From: Bacillota bacterium
GTDB lineage: Bacteria > Bacillota > Clostridia > Acetivibrionales > DTU013
Assembly: GCA_023412665.1 (NCBI GenBank)
Contig: JAEZCA010000035.1
Location: 1-64,000 of the forward strand
Length of the DNA: 64,000 bases
Direction: 5' to 3'
Under the pieces are notes generated by a model. That model did no database searches and was not told the DNA's origin. It saw only the letters and a program-made list of their open reading frames with translations. Below, piece by piece: positions 1 through 7,704 of the stretch. Numbering within the stretch: the stretch's first letter is position 1; every line of letters begins with the position of its first letter. A program made the position numbers and the translations under genes.

Positions 1-5
1 GCTTC

Positions 6-923
6 CTATCTCAGTTTTATCCGCGGGTCTATCAGCTTGTATGCAATATCGACCATCAGGTTCATCGTAATGATCAAAAATGCAAGAAAGATAGTTGTAC
101 CCATAATCAATGTGTAATCCCTGTTAACGATCGAGCTGATAAAGTCGCTTCCCAATCCAGGGATGGTGAATATCTTCTCGACAACAAAGCTTCCTGTAAG
201 CGTATATGCAAGGAGTGGTCCAAGATATGTCACTACCGGAAGTATCGCATTTCGCAGTGCATGCTTGAAAAGCATTATGAACTGGGATAGTCCCTTTGCC
301 TTTGCAGTACGCATATAATCCTGCCCCAGTACCTCCAGCATACTTGAACGCATCAGTCTGGTAATGTAGGATGAAGGGTAGAATGCCAGCGCCGCTACCG
401 GCATGATATAGTGCAGCGGCGACGAAAGACCGTATGTTGGAAGCAAACCGAGCTTAACGCTCAAAATCATCATCAGTACTGTTGAAACGACAAAGCCTGG
501 AACTGCAATACCACAGGTTGATATGACAATAATGACGTTGTCTATCCATTTGCCTCTGTTGAGAGCGGCTATACTTCCAAGCGGCACGCCTATGAGGACT
601 GCCAGCAGTATCGAGATGCCCCCTACCTTAGCCGACACCTTGAAGCCTGTGGATATTATCTGACTTACATTACGGCCTCTCTGCTTCAGGGATGGACCCA
701 TATCACCCTTTAACAGCTTGAGCATATAGTTTTTGTACTGAACTATTTTGGGCTGATCAAGCCCGTATTTTTCATTCAAAGCCTTGAGAGTCGCTTCTGA
801 CGGAGTTTTTTCCGAAAGGAAAGGACCGCCGGGAACCATATTCATCAATGCAAAAGTTATAGAGGCGACAAGCCACAATGTGACTATCGCAAGCAACACT
901 CTTTTTATTACATAATTTCCCAT
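6..923 (-). CDS. Oligopeptide/dipeptide ABC transporter permease, DppB/OppB family
   Basis: This is a 305-residue inner-membrane permease of the binding-protein-dependent peptide/nickel importer class. It would form one half of the transmembrane channel with a DppC-like partner. The first segment (RVLLAIVTLWLVASITFALM) and the following NMVPGGPF are typical of DppB, and the cytoplasmic EAA-type loop that docks to the ATPase is visible as YMRTAKAKGLSQ near residue 205. I chose the ATG at 923 because AAGGGGTG lies about 6 bases before it; an upstream in-frame ATG at 962 lacks a ribosome binding site. The gene stops only 5 bases from the window edge, so the partner permease, ATPases and binding protein are presumably to the left. 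The substrate cannot be read from the sequence. Confidence 0.9.
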   Translation of the reverse strand: MGNYVIKRVLLAIVTLWLVASITFALMNMVPGGPFLSEKTPSEATLKALNEKYGLDQPKIVQYKNYMLKLLKGDMGPSLKQRGRNVSQIISTGFKVSAKVGGISILLAVLIGVPLGSIAALNRGKWIDNVIIVISTCGIAVPGFVVSTVLMMILSVKLGLLPTYGLSSPLHYIMPVAALAFYPSSYITRLMRSSMLEVLGQDYMRTAKAKGLSQFIMLFKHALRNAILPVVTYLGPLLAYTLTGSFVVEKIFTIPGLGSDFISSIVNRDYTLIMGTTIFLAFLIITMNLMVDIAYKLIDPRIKLR

Positions 924-1307
924 TAAGACACCCCTTACTATGTTGAAAATCAATACCAGCAAAGCCTAATACACTATATACCCACAAATTCTTACATCAA
1001 ATATAAATAAATAATAGCTGAAATATAAATCAGTAGTTAACATAATACAATAAAGCTAACTACAAATCAATGCATAATAACTTCCGTTGGTCAGCATTAT
1101 TTGCCATTCCAAAAGCTTCGCACTAACGTCAAAAAGCCCATTAACCTTCAAATACGATTAGTAATATATAAATCCGTGTACTCCATGAATACTTTTGTAC
1201 TTCCTGCAAGCACGGCAATTATATACTATCAGTATTTAAGAATGGTTTCAATGGGTTACATAAAGTGTATATTTATGCATTGGAATCTATTATGAGTATT
1301 TTTTATC

Positions 1308-1368
1308 AAAAAAACACCCGACATACTGCCGGATTCCCGGAAACCCGGTTTTGCCCGCAGTATCAGGT
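1308..1368 (-). terminator. Rho-independent terminator of the leuCDB operon
   Basis: Read leftward, the arms ACCTG-ATACTGC and GCAGTAT-(GT)-CGGGT pair through 12 positions with one 2-base bulge. The inner loop contains a further CCGG/CCGG hairpin, and seven T residues (positions 1308-1314) follow one base after the stem. It lies about 150 bases beyond the leuB stop codon. Confidence 0.75.
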
Positions 1369-1410
1369 ATTTCCAATACTGACCGGTTCTCCCATATTCT
1401 TTAGGTATGA

Positions 1411-1445
1411 AACTGGAACGCATTTGCTTATTTCCAGTTTTTACA
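1411..1445. terminator. Possible bidirectional hairpin terminator
   Basis: An 8-bp stem AACTGGAA/TTCCAGTT encloses a 13-base loop, with TTTTA after it on the + strand and a weaker T stretch on the - strand. It lies between leuB and the stronger terminator. The function is uncertain because no + strand gene reads into it. Confidence 0.35.
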
Positions 1446-1523
1446 TTATATGGCCGGTAGATTGTGTATATACATATATATTCACTTATATTCACAATGA
1501 TCGTTCGCCGATTTATTTCCCAT

Positions 1524-2606
1524 TTATGACTGCTGGATTTCCCTAACGATAAGCCTGCCCATTTCCCGAGTCCCGGTAACGGTACTGCCCGCCGACGCTA
1601 TGTCAGCTGTACGGTATCCCTTTTCCAGAACACTCTTTACCGCATTTTCAATAGCATCAGCTGCAGCATACTGTTTGAATGAATAACGCAGCATCATGGC
1701 AGTTGATAGAATCGTCGCTATGGGATTTGCCTTATCCATGCCTGCAATATCGGGAGCCGATCCATGGATGGGCTCATAAAGCCCCAGTACTCCGCTTCCG
1801 AGGCTTGCTGAAGGAAGCATGCCTATAGAGCCGGTGATCATGGACGCCTCATCCGACAGTATGTCTCCAAATAAATTCGAGGTCACAATGACATCGAACT
1901 GGCGGGGATTTCTGACAAGCTGCATGGCGGCGTTATCCACATACATGTGGTTCAGCACTACCCCGGGATATTCGCATGCTTTCCTGATCACTACCTCCCT
2001 CCAGAGCTTCGAACTCTCCAGAACATTCGCCTTATCTATAGAGGTTACTATTCCACGACGCTTTATGGCAGCTTCGAATGCGATGGCTGCTATACGTTCT
2101 ATTTCGGCCACCGAGTACCTTTCCGTATCAAAGGCTGATTCATCTGCAGTGCCTGTACCGGACCTCCCCCGATCTCCGAAGTAAATGCCCCCTGTAAGCT
2201 CTCTGACTACCAGTATATCGATCTTATCTCCGATAATTTCTGATTTCAGCGGAGATGCGTCTCTTAATGCTTCATAAATCACAGCTGGCCTTAGATTGGC
2301 ATATAGGCCGAGTCCTGCCCTGATGCCCAGCAGCCCTGCCTCAGGAGTCCTGCTGCGGGGAAGCCCCTCCCATTTGGGTCCGCCCACAGCCCCGAGAAGC
2401 ACTGCATCGCTCTCCTTGCAGGCTTGCAGTGTTACATCCGGCAGCGGCACACCATATTCATCAATGGCGCAGCCACCCATCAATTCCTCACGCAGGTCAA
2501 AGCCGATACCGTACTTGTCTCCTGCAGCTTTAAGAACGATCAGCGCCTGATCCGTGACCTCGGGTCCGATGCCGTCACCTTTTAAAACTGTTATGCTATA
2601 TTTCAC
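1524..2606 (-). CDS. leuB: 3-isopropylmalate dehydrogenase
   Basis: The enzyme oxidatively decarboxylates 3-isopropylmalate with NAD+ in leucine biosynthesis. The 360-residue product has the family length. Recognisable blocks are LKGDGIGPEV at the N-terminus, the substrate-binding region ELTGGIYFGDRG, DKANVL near residue 194, NLFGDILSDEA with the metal-binding aspartates, and EPIHGSAPDIAG, the NAD-binding segment. The GTG at 2606 sits 7 bases after GGAGG and is preferred to the TTG at 2609. It is the last gene of a leuC-leuD-leuB operon, 9-13 bases after leuD, followed by a terminator. leuA and ilv genes are not in the window. Confidence 0.96.
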   Translation of the reverse strand: MKYSITVLKGDGIGPEVTDQALIVLKAAGDKYGIGFDLREELMGGCAIDEYGVPLPDVTLQACKESDAVLLGAVGGPKWEGLPRSRTPEAGLLGIRAGLGLYANLRPAVIYEALRDASPLKSEIIGDKIDILVVRELTGGIYFGDRGRSGTGTADESAFDTERYSVAEIERIAAIAFEAAIKRRGIVTSIDKANVLESSKLWREVVIRKACEYPGVVLNHMYVDNAAMQLVRNPRQFDVIVTSNLFGDILSDEASMITGSIGMLPSASLGSGVLGLYEPIHGSAPDIAGMDKANPIATILSTAMMLRYSFKQYAAADAIENAVKSVLEKGYRTADIASAGSTVTGTREMGRLIVREIQQS

Positions 2607-2618
2607 CAAAATTCCTCC

Positions 2619-3110
2619 TCACACACCTTGCTGCCTGATATATCCGATCAGCCCGTCGGCAGATATAATCTTCTGCATAAATTCCGGGAACGCCTCACCC
2701 TGGTATTTTACATTTTTCGTCAGGTTGCTTATAACACCGGTGTCAAAATCAATTTCCAGCTCGTTACCCTCATCGATATCTTTAGCCGCTTCAGGACATT
2801 CAATTATGGGCAGTCCAATATTTATGGCATTGCGGTAGAATATCCTGGCAAAGGTTTCTGCAATAATACAGGAAATGCCCGATGCCTTTATAGCAATAGG
2901 AGCATGCTCCCTTGACGAGCCGCAGCCGAAGTTCCTGCCGGCTGTCATTATATCTCCTTTTTTTACTCTTTTCACAAACCCGGCATCCAGGTCCTCCATG
3001 CAGTGAGCCGCAAGCTCGGACGGTTCGCTTGTGTTCAGATATCTTGCAGGTATTATGACATCAGTGTCAACGTTATCTCCATATTTGATTACATTTCCTT
3101 TAACCTTCAT
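2619..3110 (-). CDS. leuD: 3-isopropylmalate dehydratase small subunit
   Basis: This is the swivel-domain subunit that pairs with LeuC to isomerise 2-isopropylmalate to 3-isopropylmalate. The 163-residue length is that of the short LeuD type found in clostridia and archaea. The family signatures YGDNVDTDVIIPARYL and NFGCGSSREHAP are intact. The start has GGAGG 9 bases upstream. It lies between leuC (38-base gap) and leuB in one operon. Confidence 0.96.
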   Translation of the reverse strand: MKVKGNVIKYGDNVDTDVIIPARYLNTSEPSELAAHCMEDLDAGFVKRVKKGDIMTAGRNFGCGSSREHAPIAIKASGISCIIAETFARIFYRNAINIGLPIIECPEAAKDIDEGNELEIDFDTGVISNLTKNVKYQGEAFPEFMQKIISADGLIGYIRQQGV

Positions 3111-3148
3111 GAATCAATACCTCCTGTAAGTCGTACTTTCCCGATGGA

Positions 3149-4432
3149 TCAAAGCTCCTCAGGCGAAGCGATTCTTCCGGCCACTGCCGATGCGGCTGCA
3201 ATTGCCGGGCTTGCCAGGTATACTTCACTCTCCGGATGACCCATCCTGCCGACAAAATTTCTGTTTGTTGTGGCAACAGCTCTCTCACCCTTTGCCAGTA
3301 TACCCATATGACCGCCCAGACACGGACCGCAGGTAGGTGTGCTGACCGCGGCGCCAGCCTCGATGAATATATCGAAGAGGCCTTCGTTCATGGACTGCTT
3401 CCATATCTTTTGTGTAGCGGGTATTATAATGCAGCGAACGTCGGGATGCACCCTCCGGCCTTTCAGTATCTGTGCCGCAACACGCATATCCTCTATCCTG
3501 CCGTTTGTACAGGAGCCTATCACGACCTGGTCAATTTTCACATCTCCCACCTTGTCGATAGTCCTTGCTCTGTCAGGCAGCGGAGGAAATGCTACTGTCG
3601 GCTTGACAGTGCCAAGGTCTATGGTGTACTCGCTGCTGTAAACCGCATCCGGGTCGGCCTTGTAAACCTTATAAGGCTTTGTGGAATGCTCCCTTACATA
3701 TTCCAGCGTCCTGTCATCCACGTCAAATATCCCGTTCTTGGCGCCGGCCTCAATAGCCATGTTCGCCATAGAGAATCTGTCGTCCATCGAAAGCTCGGCA
3801 AGCCCGTCTCCTGTAAACTCCATGGACTTGTAAAGCGCTCCGTCCACTCCGATCATTCCTATGATATGCAGTATGACATCCTTGCCGCTCACCCATTTGC
3901 CGGGCTTGCCCGTCAGTACGAAGCGTATTGCCTCAGGTACCTTGAACCAGGCCTCACCCGTTGCCATGCCTGCAGCCATGTCAGTACTGCCGATGCCTGT
4001 GGAAAATGCGCCGAGAGCGCCGTATGTGCATGTATGGGAATCTGCTCCTATCACCAGATCTCCCGACACCACCAGTCCCTTTTCAGGCAGCAGCGCATGC
4101 TCCACGCCCATCTGTCCGATTTCAAAGAAGTTTTCTATTCCCATCTCCCGGGCAAATTCTCTGATATATTTCACCTGCTCCGCAGATTTGATATCCTTGT
4201 TGGGAGTAAAGTGGTCAGGCACTATTGCTATCTTGCCCGTGTCAAATACATGGTCAAGTCCTATCTTCCTGAACTCCTTCACAGCCACGGGGGTAGTGAT
4301 ATCATTTCCCAGTACCATGTCAAGCTTTGCCTTGATCAGCTGGCCTGCCTCTACTCTATCAAGACCTGCATGATCTGCAAGTATTTTTTGCGTCATTGTC
4401 ATGCCTTTGCTTGCAGGGTTACCATTGCTCAT
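3149..4432 (-). CDS. leuC: 3-isopropylmalate dehydratase large subunit
   Basis: This is the 4Fe-4S aconitase-family subunit of isopropylmalate isomerase (427 residues). The cluster ligands are visible as GSCTNGR near residue 307 and the downstream CGPCLGGHMG, and GADSHTCTYGALGAF is the third cysteine region. I kept the ATG at 4432 because GGAGGG lies 8 bases before it, although homologues often begin near the internal MTMTQKILADHAG ten residues later. It is the first gene of the leuCDB operon. The 180-base leader contains no T-box specifier or antiterminator that I can recognise. Confidence 0.96.
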   Translation of the reverse strand: MSNGNPASKGMTMTQKILADHAGLDRVEAGQLIKAKLDMVLGNDITTPVAVKEFRKIGLDHVFDTGKIAIVPDHFTPNKDIKSAEQVKYIREFAREMGIENFFEIGQMGVEHALLPEKGLVVSGDLVIGADSHTCTYGALGAFSTGIGSTDMAAGMATGEAWFKVPEAIRFVLTGKPGKWVSGKDVILHIIGMIGVDGALYKSMEFTGDGLAELSMDDRFSMANMAIEAGAKNGIFDVDDRTLEYVREHSTKPYKVYKADPDAVYSSEYTIDLGTVKPTVAFPPLPDRARTIDKVGDVKIDQVVIGSCTNGRIEDMRVAAQILKGRRVHPDVRCIIIPATQKIWKQSMNEGLFDIFIEAGAAVSTPTCGPCLGGHMGILAKGERAVATTNRNFVGRMGHPESEVYLASPAIAAASAVAGRIASPEEL

Positions 4433-4601
4433 ATATTATCCCTCCATTCGGCTTTTGGCCATTTTGGATCAATAAGTCCAAACTAACTATATATACAATA
4501 TAATATCGTCTGATATAACTTGATTCTTCCTGTAACTTACTGTCGTTGAGTATTAATATGAATGTTTTTTGTCATTCACATTCAATACCATCAACAATAG
4601 A

Positions 4602-4632
4602 AAAACAGCATAACTACCTGGAATGCTGTTTT
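4602..4632 (-). terminator. Terminator overlapping the end of the araC-like gene
   Basis: A 10-bp perfect stem (AAAACAGCAT/ATGCTGTTTT) with an 11-base loop includes the stop codon of the AraC-family gene and continues into TTCTATTG on the - strand. It probably separates this gene from leuC. Confidence 0.6.
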
Positions 4633-5501
4633 CTATACTGAAGAGGAGTTACTCGGGCATATTTTTTGAACATTTCATTGAAGCGCTGCTGATTGGAAAA
4701 GCCTACGTTCAGCGCAATGTCGCTGATCTTGATGCTTGTATCGGCAAGCAGCTCCTTTGCCCGCTCGATACGTATCTTCAGAAGATAGTTGATAGGGCTC
4801 ATGCCCGTTTCTTCCTTGAATGCTCTGGTGAAATAGCTTGGGCTGAGGAATACGAATTTCGCTATGTCACCGAGGGAAATGTCGCGTTCGAAATTGTTGT
4901 GAATGAAATTTACCGATATACCTATAAGCTCCTTAAGCTTGGGACTCTTGGATTTAATGCTGTTTTCCCACTCCATCTTCAGGGCCCGTGACAGCAGCAC
5001 AAATAATTCCAGGATCAGCAGGTAGTTGAGGAATTCGCTTCCGAGCTCGGAGCTCTCCCGCTCTTTAAGTATCCTGTTCAGGAGCACAACGATCTCATTT
5101 TTGGGGCTGACCTTCAGCGTGATGTACGGTCCCGTCTCCTTGCTGCTGACAAAATTGAGGAAGTCTTCCATAGGGATATGTGAAAACTCGCCGTTTATCC
5201 TGTTTTCAAAAGTAAAATTGAGAACGATGAATTCACATCCGTTTTCGGATTTTACATTGAATTTGTGGTATTGCATGGGTTTTATGATCACTATATCGTT
5301 GGGTCCGAGCTCTACCCTCTGGCCGGATATCTCAAAAACGGCATACCCCTTTTTCATGTACACCATTTCATAGTTCTCATGCCTGTTGGGTTCCATGGAC
5401 CAGGTGATATCCTGGATCCTTTCGAGTGTTTTGACGATGACAGGCAGAAAATTAGACGAATTTATGAGTCCTTCCCATGCCTTCGGCAAAAGCTTATCCA
5501 T
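4614..5501 (-). CDS. AraC-family transcriptional regulator with N-terminal cupin
   Basis: This is a 295-residue one-component regulator. Residues about 20-130 form a cupin-like sensor barrel (a GPNDIVIIKPMQYHKF segment is typical). Residues about 190-293 are the double helix-turn-helix DNA-binding domain, with the conserved first unit SLGDIAKFVFLSPSYFTRAFKEETG and second unit ISDIALNVGFSNQQRFNEMFKKYARVTP written across the C-terminus. AGGGGTGG precedes the ATG. The ligand and targets cannot be read. It lies just upstream of leuC on the same strand but is separated by a hairpin, so a role in leucine genes is not implied. Confidence 0.9.
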   Translation of the reverse strand: MDKLLPKAWEGLINSSNFLPVIVKTLERIQDITWSMEPNRHENYEMVYMKKGYAVFEISGQRVELGPNDIVIIKPMQYHKFNVKSENGCEFIVLNFTFENRINGEFSHIPMEDFLNFVSSKETGPYITLKVSPKNEIVVLLNRILKERESSELGSEFLNYLLILELFVLLSRALKMEWENSIKSKSPKLKELIGISVNFIHNNFERDISLGDIAKFVFLSPSYFTRAFKEETGMSPINYLLKIRIERAKELLADTSIKISDIALNVGFSNQQRFNEMFKKYARVTPLQYRKQHSR

Positions 5502-5565
5502 TTGTCCACCCCTGCTTTCCTAATTCATTATATCCCAATTTCCAATACAGAATCAAGTGAATCAA

Positions 5566-5592
5566 GGGGACAGTTCTGGCGGGGACAGTTCT
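5566..5592. repeat. Left cluster of 15-bp GGGGACAGTTCT repeats
   Basis: Two copies of GGGGACAGTTCT occur at 5566 and 5581, exactly 15 bases apart. They form the left flank of the repeat nest whose right flank is at 5889-5963. Motifs of this kind resemble the short palindromic sequences associated with REP-linked Y1 transposases in Firmicutes, but that link is from memory and no transposase gene is here. Confidence 0.7.
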
Positions 5593-5611
5593 TGCTCCCC
5601 CACGGCAGCCT

Positions 5612-5704
5612 GTGGCAGCTATTACCATCCAACTGATATATGGTGGCAGCTATTGCTATCCGGCTGATATATGGTGGTAGATATTACTATTCGACTGATA
5701 TATG
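5612..5704. repeat. Three tandem 31-bp repeats
   Basis: Three head-to-tail units of exactly 31 bp start at 5612, 5643 and 5674. Each begins GTGG(C/T)AG and ends CTGATATATG, with differences in the middle. They abut the inverted-repeat element at 5707. There is no spacer between units, so this is not a CRISPR array. Confidence 0.85.
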
Positions 5705-5706
5705 GA

Positions 5707-5849
5707 TGTGCAAAATTCCAGAGTTCTGGGCACAATTTCATTGAATTTATTGAGAATATTCCATGATTAGGCCACATAATACCGATATTTATAGAGTTAT
5801 GGAAACTCGTAAACAGCATTATGTGCCCAGAACATCGTGTTTTTGCACA
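5707..5849. repeat. Inverted-repeat element, copy A (143 bp)
   Basis: The element is bounded by TGTGCAAAA and its complement TTTTTGCACA. A second inverted pair follows inside (TTCTGGGCACA with TGTGCCCAGAA), and a small hairpin GAGTT-ATGGA-AACTC lies near the 3' side. A related 132-bp element lies at 56074-56205 with the same architecture. It has no open reading frame and could be a non-autonomous mobile element (MITE-like) or a structured RNA. Confidence 0.7.
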
Positions 5850-5888
5850 CCACACTCAAGTGGTGCGAAGGGGGCGGTATTACATTCG

Positions 5889-5963
5889 GACGGTTCTGGC
5901 ATGGACGGTTCTTATAGGTGAACAGTTCTTGCGGGGACAGTTCTCCCAGCGGGGACAGTTCTA
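5889..5963. repeat. Right cluster of 15-bp GGGGACAGTTCT-type repeats
   Basis: Five related units start at 5889, 5904, 5919, 5934 and 5952, a 15-base period with one 18-base step. The last two are exact GGGGACAGTTCT; the others read GGACGGTTCT or GTGAACAGTTCT. Together with the left cluster they bracket the 31-bp repeats and the inverted-repeat element. No gene lies in 5502-6043. Confidence 0.7.
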
Positions 5964-6027
5964 TTTAGACTGACAATGCCATTTGTGGAGGCTGCGTTTC
6001 CTGCTGCGGAGTCCAGTGTCTGAAGCT

Positions 6028-6053
6028 AAAAAAACGGAGGCCGTCAGGCCTCC
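6028..6053 (-). terminator. Terminator of the YdbC-like gene
   Basis: A 7-bp GC-rich stem (GGAGGCC/GGCCTCC) with a 4-base loop containing the stop codon is followed on the - strand by CG and seven T residues. Confidence 0.85.
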
Positions 6054-6280
6054 ATTTCTTCGGGGTCGATCTCAGCGAGCAGCCTCTTCAGCTCTTCCAC
6101 CTCGCCCTTGTTCAGCGTCACTCCCTTGCCCATCTTCTCATGGTTCTCGTCCCAGTCTCTGATATCAAGCTTGGGCTTGCGGTCGTTCCAGCTGACAAGG
6201 TTGACCTCCTTTTTCCATCCTCTGGTCCCTTCTCCTATTACCCCAATAAACTTCTTAATTTCATACTTCAGTTCTGCCAT
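6044..6280 (-). CDS. YdbC/PC4-fold single-stranded nucleic-acid-binding protein
   Basis: This 78-residue protein looks like the YdbC family, bacterial relatives of the eukaryotic coactivator PC4 that bind single-stranded DNA or RNA as dimers. The hallmark stretches are the N-terminal beta strand LKYEIKKFIGVIGEG, then GWKKEVNLVSWNDRKPKLDIRDW, and MGKGVTLNKGEVEELKRLL at the C-terminus. AGGAGG lies 7 bases before the ATG. It is transcribed alone, with its own promoter-like element at 6311-6332 and its own terminator. The cellular role of this family is poorly defined. Confidence 0.8.
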   Translation of the reverse strand: MAELKYEIKKFIGVIGEGTRGWKKEVNLVSWNDRKPKLDIRDWDENHEKMGKGVTLNKGEVEELKRLLAEIDPEEMEA

Positions 6281-6310
6281 CTTTATCCTCCTATTCTGAT
6301 TATCTTCCTT

Positions 6311-6332
6311 TATAACACTTCGGTTTAAAGAA
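6311..6332 (-). promoter_or_regulatory. Putative extended -10 promoter, shared with the histidine-kinase gene
   Basis: On the - strand the block AACCGAAGTGTTATAA precedes the YdbC-like gene by about 30 bases and contains the extended -10 TGTTATAAA. The same block, extended by TTCTTT[A/G] on its 5' side, recurs upstream of the histidine kinase at 45060-45081 with one mismatch in about 23 bases. No good -35 is visible for either copy. Confidence 0.5.
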
Positions 6333-6386
6333 GCGTTTCAACTAGGCTGGTCGCAAGCAGGGCTTGCTGCTCGCCTATGCATCCTA

Positions 6387-6412
6387 GGCGGGAGATATGC
6401 ACTCCGTCCGCC
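6387..6412. other. Hairpin motif GGCGGGAGATATGC, shared with 60373-60395
   Basis: Directly after the cpaB-like stop codon, the - strand can fold as GGCG-(GAC)-GGAG with loop TGCATAT and CTCC-CGCC. A similar hairpin with the same GCATATCTCC core lies upstream of the small membrane-protein gene at 59990. The function is unknown. A separate GCAAGC/GCTTGC hairpin lies at about 6351-6365. Confidence 0.4.
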
Positions 6413-6416
6413 GTCA

Positions 6417-7091
6417 TCAGCCGGGTACGCTTGACAGCTCGAGTTTGCCGTTGCTCTTTGCAAAGGCAAGGAATATGGCCTGCTCTTCAGTTACCTCGAG
6501 CACTATGTATTTCGGCAGCTTTTTTGCCACACCTTCTTCTGCCAAATTTCCGTCCTCGTCAACAAGCCCTGCTATCCTGACATGTTTCAGCAGCCTGACA
6601 CCATTGGACAGCGGAGGCACCCCTACTACTCCGGCTGCCTCCGGAGGGGTATTGCTCTGCTGACCGTAGTTAGGCACATAGATCAAATCCACATACTGGT
6701 CCTTTGTCAGCTGCCACGCATTCGCCTGATCACTCTTGGGCTCCACACAGAATAAGCGGTTGGTCCTGTCCAACGCTTCAACGGTGTTATCGGGCTTGTC
6801 TGCCAATCTGCCCTTCAGGAGCTGCTCACCTCCATGGATGAAATCAGCTGCAGTCATATTGACAGCCTCATCGATGCTTTTCACAGCGTCCTTGTGAACG
6901 GCATCAGCTCCTATTTCTCTGATTTCCAGCATTTCTCCGGTAATAACAGTATTTTCGTCAATGTCCCTCGCTGCAAAAACTGCTTTCTCCCTGACCTCGT
7001 AACCTGACGCATTCGAAATGATCATCATCTCAATAGCAACCAACAGTATGACGATCACCAGCGCCCCCCCGACCCAGCCATATCTTCTCAT
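6417..7091 (-). CDS. SAF-domain protein, CpaB/RcpC-like Flp pilus assembly
   Basis: This 224-residue protein has one N-terminal membrane anchor (ALVIVILLVAIEMMII, residues about 10-25) and then a SAF domain (KAVFAARDIDENTVITGEMLEIREI, about 37-61). This is the order seen in CpaB/RcpC, periplasmic or extracytoplasmic pilus assembly factors with a predicted glycan-binding fold. The C-terminal half has no match I recognise. It is the last gene of the Tad-type operon; CAGGTG serves as ribosome binding site. In a monoderm without a secretin its partner is unclear. Confidence 0.7.
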   Translation of the reverse strand: MRRYGWVGGALVIVILLVAIEMMIISNASGYEVREKAVFAARDIDENTVITGEMLEIREIGADAVHKDAVKSIDEAVNMTAADFIHGGEQLLKGRLADKPDNTVEALDRTNRLFCVEPKSDQANAWQLTKDQYVDLIYVPNYGQQSNTPPEAAGVVGVPPLSNGVRLLKHVRIAGLVDEDGNLAEEGVAKKLPKYIVLEVTEEQAIFLAFAKSNGKLELSSVPG

Positions 7092-7124
7092 AAAAGCACC
7101 TGCACATCAATATTTTTTTACAGC

Positions 7125-7661
7125 CTAATTATCCAAAGGTATCTCCGAATCCACATGAACCACAATATCTATGCTGTCTCTGCCCAGCATCCCCAATATA
7201 ATGCCCCTGTAAAGCGACGGTTTGACCGGCACACTAATGCAGCTGTGAACAGTAGGTCTTGTAATAGCTGCACCCTCCGGACACGTTGCAGGGAAGCCAT
7301 CGCTGTATACAACCAGCGACAGCACCTCCACCTGGCCCTCAGCTACTGAATCCGGTCTCGGGTCCATATCCTCCTCGAGCCTGAGATTTCTTCCGAGCAT
7401 CTGTGCGTAAATATCCAATACCTCCGTATGTGAAACATCCACGGCAGTCTTACCCAGATCCGCCGCAGAAATCGCATTGTAGGCGGAAATATTAGTCATG
7501 TCCGCCGCATCTCTTATCACTCTTGCCTTCTCCATCAGCACATACTTTTCGACAATCGTCGAAAAAACAGGCAATATGATAAAAACCAGCATTGCCGCCA
7601 TAAGCACTATTTCTGTGACTACACTTCCTTTAATATATCTGGCTTTATCCATATCCTTCAA
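7125..7661 (-). CDS. TadE-like pseudopilin
   Basis: This 178-residue protein has a prepilin-type N-terminus: KG followed by SVVTE, which places a glutamate at +5 after the likely cleavage site, then a hydrophobic helix IVLMAAMLVFIILPVFS. That is the TadE/TadF arrangement (G-SAAVE-type). The C-terminal part is soluble and has two cysteines (CPEG and HSCIS) that could pair. The TTG start at 7661 has GGGAG 7 bases upstream; the ATG at 7652 does not. No prepilin peptidase gene lies in the window, so processing would depend on one encoded elsewhere. Confidence 0.65.
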   Translation of the reverse strand: MKDMDKARYIKGSVVTEIVLMAAMLVFIILPVFSTIVEKYVLMEKARVIRDAADMTNISAYNAISAADLGKTAVDVSHTEVLDIYAQMLGRNLRLEEDMDPRPDSVAEGQVEVLSLVVYSDGFPATCPEGAAITRPTVHSCISVPVKPSLYRGIILGMLGRDSIDIVVHVDSEIPLDN

Positions 7662-7704
7662 AGTCCCGCTCCCTTTGCCGGTACTTTTCTGCTCTCCCCA
7701 TGTC

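Larger units (their letters stand above)
924..1523. other. 600-bp AT-rich intergenic region between leuB and the permease gene
   Basis: No convincing gene is present. The part nearest leuB holds the leuCDB terminator and a second weaker hairpin. The remaining 300 bases upstream of the permease are AT-rich and should hold its promoter, but I see no clear -35/-10 pair. Short ORFs around 1256-1546 on both strands cross the terminator hairpin and have no ribosome binding site. Confidence 0.6.

Noticed and set aside
1256..1546. Short open frames on both strands after leuB
   Set aside because: They run through the terminator hairpins and lack ribosome binding sites.
3236..4486. 416-codon open frame on the + strand antisense to leuC
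   Set aside because: It is a shadow of leuC codon bias, has no ribosome binding site and reads as cysteine/histidine-rich nonsense.
4433..4613. T-box or leucine leader before leuCDB
   Set aside because: The region is only 180 bases, contains the araC terminator, and shows no T-box sequence or run of leucine codons.
5612..5704. CRISPR array
   Set aside because: The 31-bp units are directly abutting with no spacers, and no cas genes are present.
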